A DNA stretch of 64,000 nt from Mortierella sp. BCC40632 (lineage: Eukaryota > Mortierellomycota > Mortierellomycetes > Mortierellales > Mortierellaceae). Shown here in pieces: positions 58,133-64,000 of the stretch. Location of the stretch: contig WAEK01000004.1 in NCBI GenBank assembly GCA_011634665.1, positions 2,919,501-2,983,500 on the forward strand, in the 5' to 3' direction. The position numbers and the translations under genes are program-made. The notes below the pieces were generated by a model. It was given only the letters and a program-made list of their open reading frames with translations. It did no database searches and was not told the DNA's origin. How positions within the stretch are numbered: the stretch's first letter is position 1; each line of letters opens with the position of its first letter.

Positions 58133-59482
58133 TTACAGCTTGGCCTGTCCGGACAAGAGGTAAGAGGATGCCTCGGGGTACATATCCTCCTTGATCATGC
58201 CGAAAAAGACACCAGCCTTGGCCTTGGGAGCCAACTTCCGGGCGACCTGCTTGGCGAGCTCGAAGGTACCTTCGACGCCCTCGGCAATAGCGTCGACCAT
58301 ATGGGCCTCGAGTGCTTCCTTGCCTCCATAACGCTTGGCCTCGAGGACGACAGATCGGTAGACGTGGTGTGGGAGCTTGTAACGGATAAGAGCAGACATG
58401 CCCGAGGGCAAGGGGGATGGGAGATCGATCTCGTTCTGGAGGTAGGAAATGAGTGGCTAGATTGGTTAACGAGCGAGTACAGGGAAAGGACGCAAGAGAA
58501 GAAGAAAGAGACCAGACATCGAACACGATGTCAGTCGTTCGCATCACAACACACTCGCGGGGGGAGAATGTGAACTATGTGACTGTTTCCAGGCCCCAGA
58601 CTTACCATGCACATGAAACCGCGGTCGCTTCGCATCACTCTGTAGTCGTGGGCCAGGGCCAACAAGCAGCCACCAGCGAATGCGTGTCTATGGTTCAAGA
58701 GATGTAGATGAGGGGGTTAGTAGTTTTCAGAAGACGATGTGCGACTCCATTTTTTTTTTTTTTTTTTTTTTCCCTTGGAGGCCTCCTCTTGTTCGTCTCC
58801 TCCAATGCGGTGACACGCCGGGGAAGGGGAGAGGGAAAGGACAAAGAGGCAGGGCAGGGAAATGCTCTCGATCACGCATAAAAAAAGTTCCGACAGAATA
58901 CACACACGCGCGCCTGGAATAAGCTTAAGAAAGACCCATGTGCAAATAGGGATCTCTCTCTCTCTTGATTCTCTCCACATGGCATTTTCACACACTCACC
59001 CACTCGGCCCTCCTCTTCTCCCCCGCACCCAGCTAGCTGGTGCACCCGCATATTCCAGAAAAATAAATAAAAGATATGCCATCTACTACTCCCACACTCA
59101 CATTCCCACACACACACACACTTGGAACTTACCCATTGAGACAAGCAACCATGGGGAGTCCAAAGACCAGGACCTTGTTCAGCATGGGCATAAAGATATC
59201 ATCCGTGAAGCCTGGCACAGAAAAGGCTTTCTCGATATGCAATCCGTTTGAGTAAAACTTGTCCTGACCGCGTGTCACGACTGCGGCCTCGGTCAACTCC
59301 TCGTTCTCGACAACTGCGGAGATATGATCGAGTGCATCACAGATCGCCTGGCATGATTCCTTTGTGAAGCGGTTCTCGTTGTCGATCATGGTTATGATGA
59401 ACAGAGGACCATCCCGAGTGATCTCGAGAAAGGGCTCGCCTGACTCGGGAAAGATCTTTTTGGCAGCAGTGGCAGCAGTCAT
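58133..59482 (-). CDS. Enoyl-CoA hydratase/isomerase family protein, probable peroxisomal
   Basis: Three exons: 59482-59133, 58687-58606, 58435-58133; 735 nt (244 residues), phases consistent. The crotonase fold is shown by FYSNGLHIEKA and by NGHAFAGGCLLALAHDYRVM spanning the first two exons; these positions form the oxyanion hole. It lacks the clear catalytic Glu pair of classical hydratases at first sight and resembles delta3,delta2-enoyl-CoA isomerases of the ECI/DCI type, with LEAKRYGGKEALEAHMVDAIAEG near the end. The last three residues are AKL, a peroxisomal targeting signal type 1 variant. Expected role: beta-oxidation of unsaturated fatty acids. Its 3' end is about 95 bp from the convergent PAF1 frame. 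Confidence 0.88.
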
Positions 59483-59552
59483 GATTGATTTGAAATATGT
59501 TCCTGTGAAGGTGGGTCCTGGAGTTGGGTCCTGAGGGCGGAGAGGAGGAGGG

Positions 59553-59587
<35 letters not shown>

Positions 59588-59853
59588 CCTGCTTGTCTTG
59601 AAGGTCTTGAAGGTGGGTCGGAGAAACGACTGGGATGAACTTGAGTCGAGAGTGGAGATGGTCTAATGGAAAAAAGAAGAAAAAGAAGAAAGAGAAGAAT
59701 GGAGAGAAATGGACCGAATCTTTTAAACTGAAGCACGACAAAGTGGACTGCTCTTCGGGGGGCATAAAAAAAATCTCTCCCACTCTTTCACTCTTTCATT
59801 CACCATTTCCTTCCTGACCCGGCATTCGCATTCATTGACAACTGGTAGTGGTA

Positions 59854-59895
<42 letters not shown>

Positions 59896-60344
59896 CCCTA
59901 GAACACGATCGTGTCTAGAGTCAAGGAAAAAAGCTGACTGTTGACACGCGTAGAAAAAGAGACCAAGTCTAGATCTTCATGCGGGTTGCATAGAAAAAAT
60001 TATACACCAACAAAGCAGTTTCCAATTGACTCTTTTTTGAACCTGGAAGATCGGCTCGCTTCAAAAAAAACCTCCCTTTTTTTTTTTTCTTCCCTTTCTT
60101 AGGACTGTTTTTTTTTTTTTTTTTTTTTTAGGCTTTGTTAGAGGTTTACAAAGGACATGGTCACCGCCGCCTCTTAAAAGAAAAGAAAACTATCTAAACA
60201 AAAAAGGGGAGGGGAGGAGGATGACCCAGAGACGAAAGAGGTAGGAAATAAAAACTCTCTTCCCTCTTTCTTTCTCTATTTTTCTTTCCAGCCCAACTGT
60301 TTTCCCTTCACCTCACTTTTTCCCTCTCATCGATCATCTAAACC
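59483..60344. other. Intergenic with very long homopolymers
   Basis: A34 near 59552-59584, T39 at about 59857-59895, and shorter T runs near 60074 and 60110. The last 100 bp before 60345 are pyrimidine-rich like a gene leader. Confidence 0.7.
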
Positions 60345-60413
60345 ATGGCCTCTGTAATCTTTAGCAATAAACTGCCCAAACCAAAGACTCCCTGGCCTCT
60401 GACTGTTGCAAAG
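60345..60413 (+). CDS. Orphan first exon of an interrupted or truncated gene
   Basis: AAACCATGGCC at 60345 is a strong start context after a pyrimidine-rich leader and opens MASVIFSNKLPKPKTPWPLTVAK, followed by a GTATGA donor in phase 0. The PKPKTPWPLTVA pattern is reminiscent of the N-terminus of mitochondrial ATP synthase subunit j (ATP18), but this is a weak match by eye. No exon continuing it in phase 0 is seen in the next 3.5 kb, which instead contains the Fanzor-like ORF and a MULE remnant, so the gene may be broken by insertion. Confidence 0.35.
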
Positions 60414-60555
60414 GTATGACTAGAATCATGGACGAGGTCTCTGTATTGGCGCTAAAAGTCATTTGCCTGGTACGTTACCGTGTCTTTAGGTCTCTTTAGG
60501 TACTTGTGCACCACAGTCAACTTCAACAAATCTCATTAACATTCTCTCTCTCTAT

Positions 60556-60559
60556 CTCT

Positions 60560-60591
<32 letters not shown>

Positions 60592-60595
60592 CCAA
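60556..60595. repeat. Poly(T) run at the left side of the Fanzor-like ORF
   Basis: A CT-rich stretch then about 29 T residues ending at TTCCAAAG, 80-120 bp upstream of the Fanzor-like start codon. Confidence 0.9.
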
Positions 60596-60674
60596 AGTGG
60601 GATAGAGTTTTTCTAGTATCCTTTTTTGACACTCTGTAGATGATTCTGACAAAATCAGCCAAGTACAAGAAGCG

Positions 60675-61727
60675 ATGGCAGAAGAACAGGACGACATGGA
60701 CACCAGCATGCGGTCGATCCAACCTGGAGATATTAGCGTGGAGCAGGAAGGATCCTATGGTGCAGGAGGGAAGCAAATGAATGTCGGTTCCCAAAACGCA
60801 GACCCCAACAAGAACACGCTGGAAAAGATGAGGTTACCGAGATCTCACAAGATCACCTCCGCGTGGATCAACGACATTTCATTTTCCAAAAAATTCCAAC
60901 GGAGCCGAGAAAAAAGATTTAGAGCGGATCGAGCAGCACAAAATGCTTTGAGTGAGATATCGAAGGAAGAGAACAGCCTGAAGCGGGCGTTGACAGCAGA
61001 AGAGATCGAGAAAGCCCAAAGAGTTCGACGCAAACAGAGAGAGCCGCTGCAGAGATTCTACCAGTCAAAGCGCGCGCTGAAAGAGCGGCATACGCAGGAT
61101 TTGCGAACGAGGAGAGGGTGGGCGATTCTTGGGTCAGAAGAGCGACGGTTTGTCAGTCGTCAGGGTAGAGAGGGATCGATTGTGGCGACTGGGCAAGTGT
61201 CGCAGGTGGATGGATACTGCAGCGAGTGTCAAAGATACCACCTTCCGCGAGGCATAGGAGCAGAACCATTGGAGCATGTCGCCGAGTGTCCCAAGAGAAA
61301 AGTAGTTGTGCTTCCGATTATGCTGACGGGGACAGCGGGGACATGTGTAGGGTCTAGGATAGGAGGACATGCACGACGTGGAGGCAACAAGTTGCGAAAG
61401 GAGCATGGGCGATACTGCCCCGTGTCGATGACGGACGAGTATCAGACGAGCAAGACGTGTGTGTTTTGCTTTCAACGAATGGAGCTTGCACGGTCGAGGA
61501 GGATAGTGAAGGGTGTGACGAAGATGGTGAGGGTTCATGGGGCGGCAGAGTGCGTTAACCCAGAGTGTCCTTCATTCAAGGCACGCTACACGATGAAGGG
61601 ACGAGACCAGAGTGCGGCAATGGCGATAGCAATCTCGGGGGTGTCAATTCTGCTCAACCATAACCCACTCCCACCATTCTCAAGGGCTTCCCAGGACGAT
61701 GTCCTATCTGCAATCCAAGAACGCTAG
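60675..61727 (+). CDS. Fanzor-like (eukaryotic TnpB homologue) nuclease, C-terminal part, N-terminus missing
   Basis: A 350-residue intronless frame, open from 60630. The N-terminal third is charged and helical (RVRRKQREPLQRFYQSKRALKER). The C-terminal half holds the Fanzor/TnpB signature in order. First TAGTCVGSRIGGHARRGGNKLR; then TDEYQTSKTCVFC (about residues 259-271), with a Glu just before the zinc ribbon, as in the rearranged RuvC site of Fanzors. A second metal-binding pair follows in CVNPECPSF, and GRDQSAAMAIAISG (about 312-325) supplies the RuvC-III Asp. TnpB and Fanzor are RNA-guided DNA nucleases encoded in transposons. The RuvC-I Asp motif and the N-terminal nucleic-acid recognition domain are not in this frame, and no upstream exon fits in phase, so the copy looks 5'-truncated. 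It is followed within 150 bp by a MULE remnant. Alternative: another zinc-ribbon transposase. Confidence 0.68.
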   Translation: MAEEQDDMDTSMRSIQPGDISVEQEGSYGAGGKQMNVGSQNADPNKNTLEKMRLPRSHKITSAWINDISFSKKFQRSREKRFRADRAAQNALSEISKEENSLKRALTAEEIEKAQRVRRKQREPLQRFYQSKRALKERHTQDLRTRRGWAILGSEERRFVSRQGREGSIVATGQVSQVDGYCSECQRYHLPRGIGAEPLEHVAECPKRKVVVLPIMLTGTAGTCVGSRIGGHARRGGNKLRKEHGRYCPVSMTDEYQTSKTCVFCFQRMELARSRRIVKGVTKMVRVHGAAECVNPECPSFKARYTMKGRDQSAAMAIAISGVSILLNHNPLPPFSRASQDDVLSAIQER

Positions 61728-63124
61728 TCAAATACTGGATCGAAACAGCCTCCAACATCTATGCAGATGCAATGGTGGCCCCCGGCAGAGTCATGACAAT
61801 GGTGAGTACAAAGATCTCTTTTGCATGCATTCTTTTCTTCCTCTTGCTGTATGATCTAATTTTTTAATTTTTTGTTTGCGATAATATTTGAGTAGACCCA
61901 TTTTAAAAAAAGTTCGCACAGCTCAGTCATCCGCTGATCAGAATCGTCTTTGGACACAATCCAAGTTGCGTTTTCCCACTGCAACTACATTAATTTCATA
62001 CATCGAGAAAAAATGGCTCAATGAGAATATCGAACGCTGGGCAGTGTATCATCGAATGTTAAAGCGTCGCTGAGCACTTGTACAATATGACTCTGGCCAG
62101 TTAGTCTGACCCATGAACTTGCCAATAGGATCACCAGGAGGTTACCACCAACAACTGGATCGAATCTTGGCACAAAACACTGAAGCAGATGTATATGGGC
62201 TGCAAAAGAAAAATGCGAGCAGACACCCTGCTTCACCTTTTGCAAGGAATCGTCGACACGGACTTCAACCTCCAGTATTTCAAGATCAGTAATGGACTAG
62301 AGCCACTCCCGCTTTCAACCCAAGACAAGTTAAGAAAAGCCAAGGCAGACGAAATCCCATACGGACGCGCAATGTCTATGGTGACACCGATGGCGCATGA
62401 GAAAAAGGTATTTGAAATGTCTAAAGCACAAAAGAGAATTGAAGACTGCCAGGGCAGGGGCTGATCTCACTACTCTTTAGATCACTGTCAAGTCATTCAG
62501 CCTACCCTATGTCGAATATAGTATTCATGTCAAGCCAACAGAGGGGTTGAACCTGAAGGGCTCCTTCAGACATGCACGTGCCCCGATTACCAAAGGCGCC
62601 AGACACCATGTAAGCATATGTACCTTGCCAAACGGCTGTATGAGTACACACATGTTGACCGTTATCTTCACCCCAAGAGAGAAAGCGGTCGTAATGATGT
62701 CCTGCCTTCCACCAACTGTTATCCCGAGTGGTTTCCTCATGTTGTCATGCAAGAGCTTTGTGTTCAACAGGCAAGAGAGCAGGAAGAGGGAAAGCGTAGA
62801 CAAGAGCGAGAGAGGGCAGAAGCATTTGCTGAGTGCGAGAAAGAGGCGCTCATTCTTTCGCAACAACTTGCCGTGTCTCTTCGCAACAAGCAGAGAATGT
62901 GCAGTTTGGAGTACTTCCAAAGCTTTGTGGCCAGTCTGAAAAGTGTAGTCCATGATTCAGAAGGTCTCGGGGGACGTTCCATTCTTGACACATTCTACGA
63001 CTTGTCAGGCTATCCAGCAGAAAAGTGTCAGACTGTTCGACAGTGCTGGATAAACCGCTTTTTTTTATATCAATCTGGATATACCACTTACTACCACTTA
63101 TCTCTAGACCGATCAATACCATAA
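61728..63124 (+). pseudogene. Second MULE-type transposase remnant with SWIM finger
   Basis: Plus-strand fragments in changing frames encode the C-terminal half of a MULE/FAR1-like transposase unlike the one at 52.8-55.7 kb. They include YIEKKWLNENIERWAVYHRM (about 61995-62058), NNWIESWHKTLKQMYMG (about 62148-62205, equivalent to the NNFIESWHN block of the other copy), LLHLLQGIVDTDFNLQYF and a SWIM finger readable as CTCPDYQRRQTPCKH around 62575-62615, where the frame changes. The final frame (62618-63124) has a coiled-coil-like REQEEGKRRQERERAEAF stretch. The stretch just after the Fanzor-like stop (61735-61800) is also protein-like (YWIETASNIYADAMVAPGR) and ends in GTGAGT. The DDE-bearing N-terminal half is absent. 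Confidence 0.75.
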
Positions 63125-64000
63125 ACGGAATTTGGTGTAGTGCAAGCCACTCCCAGAGGCTCCTGTACAAAAAGATTAATCCTCGTCCTCCGACCTTGTC
63201 ATCAATGTCCCTGTCTCCATTGATTTCTTGAAGGAAACGTCTTGTTTTTGATGCTACCCATGCAGAAACACTTTGTCACATGCGGCCCCGCTTCTTTAGT
63301 TTGGCAGATTTACTTCTGGGCTCTGCCAGGCGAGGAGTGGCTGCGATAATGGTGGTCGTCAGAAGGGCTCTGCATGGCATGTGCTCTCTTGGGCGCCATG
63401 TGATCTCTCTGATTGATTAATGCCACTTAGATGACCTGTTGTTCGTGTTGATTATACTGTCATTCTTGGCTCTTGACCACTTTTCCATGCATCTGCCTCT
63501 CTTTCACAAAGGTCAACTTGAGCCAAACTTCTCGATATTCGGAATCACGCCCTGCACCTTCTCGAATCGTTTGCCATGTCATTATTATCAACACACCTAC
63601 AATGAGCTCGCAACAAAAAGACTGGAAAGGAGCATGTCACATTTGGGAACTTTATCCGCCATTTTAACCTTAGTGATCGACAGTCAGCGTCAGATACATT
63701 TATGCTGCTTATTCAGTCCGATGAGATAAGTCGCGACAGACGAGAAAAAATCTAACAAGCCTACAAGGTCTTCTACGACCATCATGCAGAAAGGTTCTGA
63801 ACCGAGCGCGGCCTGCAAGTCAGCTCTGAAGTCACAGCCAAACAGACTGGTGTGCTATCGCAAAAGGTTGGATTGAAACAGTCAGAGATCGGATACGATC
63901 GCTACTTCTCAAACACTGCTGGTAAGCTACTCAGCAATCAGGTTTGCGAGAGATGCAGCATATCATCTCTAAGCATATCTCGGTTAACCCTCTTAATATT
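63125..64000. other. Window end; possible transposon-derived coding fragment
   Basis: No complete gene. The plus strand at about 63815-63930 reads as protein-like (SSEVTAKQTGVLSQKVG, then KQSEIGYDRYFSNTAG) with a stop upstream, so a further decayed ORF may continue beyond the window. Confidence 0.35.

Overview
The window is nuclear DNA of a fungus. Its genes are split by introns with GTAAGT-like donors and CAG or TAG acceptors, and intergenic DNA is full of A/T homopolymers and GA/CT microsatellites. The mix of a DIRS element, a degenerate LINE, MULE transposases, an NLRC3-style LRR gene and a Fanzor-like ORF fits an early-diverging lineage. Mortierellomycota is my best guess, an inference from gene style rather than a database match.

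Layout. 1-3.95 kb: 3' part of a frameshifted DIRS retrotransposon whose terminal inverted repeat is split by a tRNA-derived SINE with a 16-bp target duplication. 4.5-8.2 kb (-): LARP1 with La motif and DM15 region, four exons. 9.1-10.6 kb (-): a probable two-span membrane protein. 10.6-15 kb: mostly no recognisable gene, apart from a small two-exon ORF at 13.0-13.5 kb. 15.07-23.1 kb: two nearly identical arms of about 2.05 kb in inverted orientation flank a 3.9-kb core holding one NLR-like LRR gene. 24.3-25.2 kb (-): an unrecognised gene. 25.7-27.7 kb: a decayed LINE.

28.7-32.5 kb (-) is RAD54 (seven exons), divergent from an F-box protein at 32.7-34.1 kb. 35.3-35.8 kb encodes a small secreted cysteine-containing protein; 36-40 kb is decayed, repeat-rich DNA. 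40.1-51.8 kb is a run of minus-strand housekeeping genes: TOM40, a RAX1-like RGS/membrane protein, a Rab7-family GTPase with an 18-nt microexon, and the GPI-GlcNAc transferase subunit PIG-H. 52.8-55.7 kb (-): a frameshifted MULE transposase with SWIM finger. Then PAF1 (56-58 kb, +) and a peroxisomal-type enoyl-CoA hydratase/isomerase ending in AKL (58.1-59.5 kb, -).

The last 4 kb holds an orphan 5' exon, a Fanzor-like (eukaryotic TnpB) C-terminal ORF, and the remains of a second MULE transposase directly behind it. For most housekeeping genes the exon model is supported because summed exon lengths are divisible by three and phases match at each junction. The two places that best repay a second look are the Fanzor/MULE pair and the 8-kb inverted-repeat structure carrying the LRR gene.
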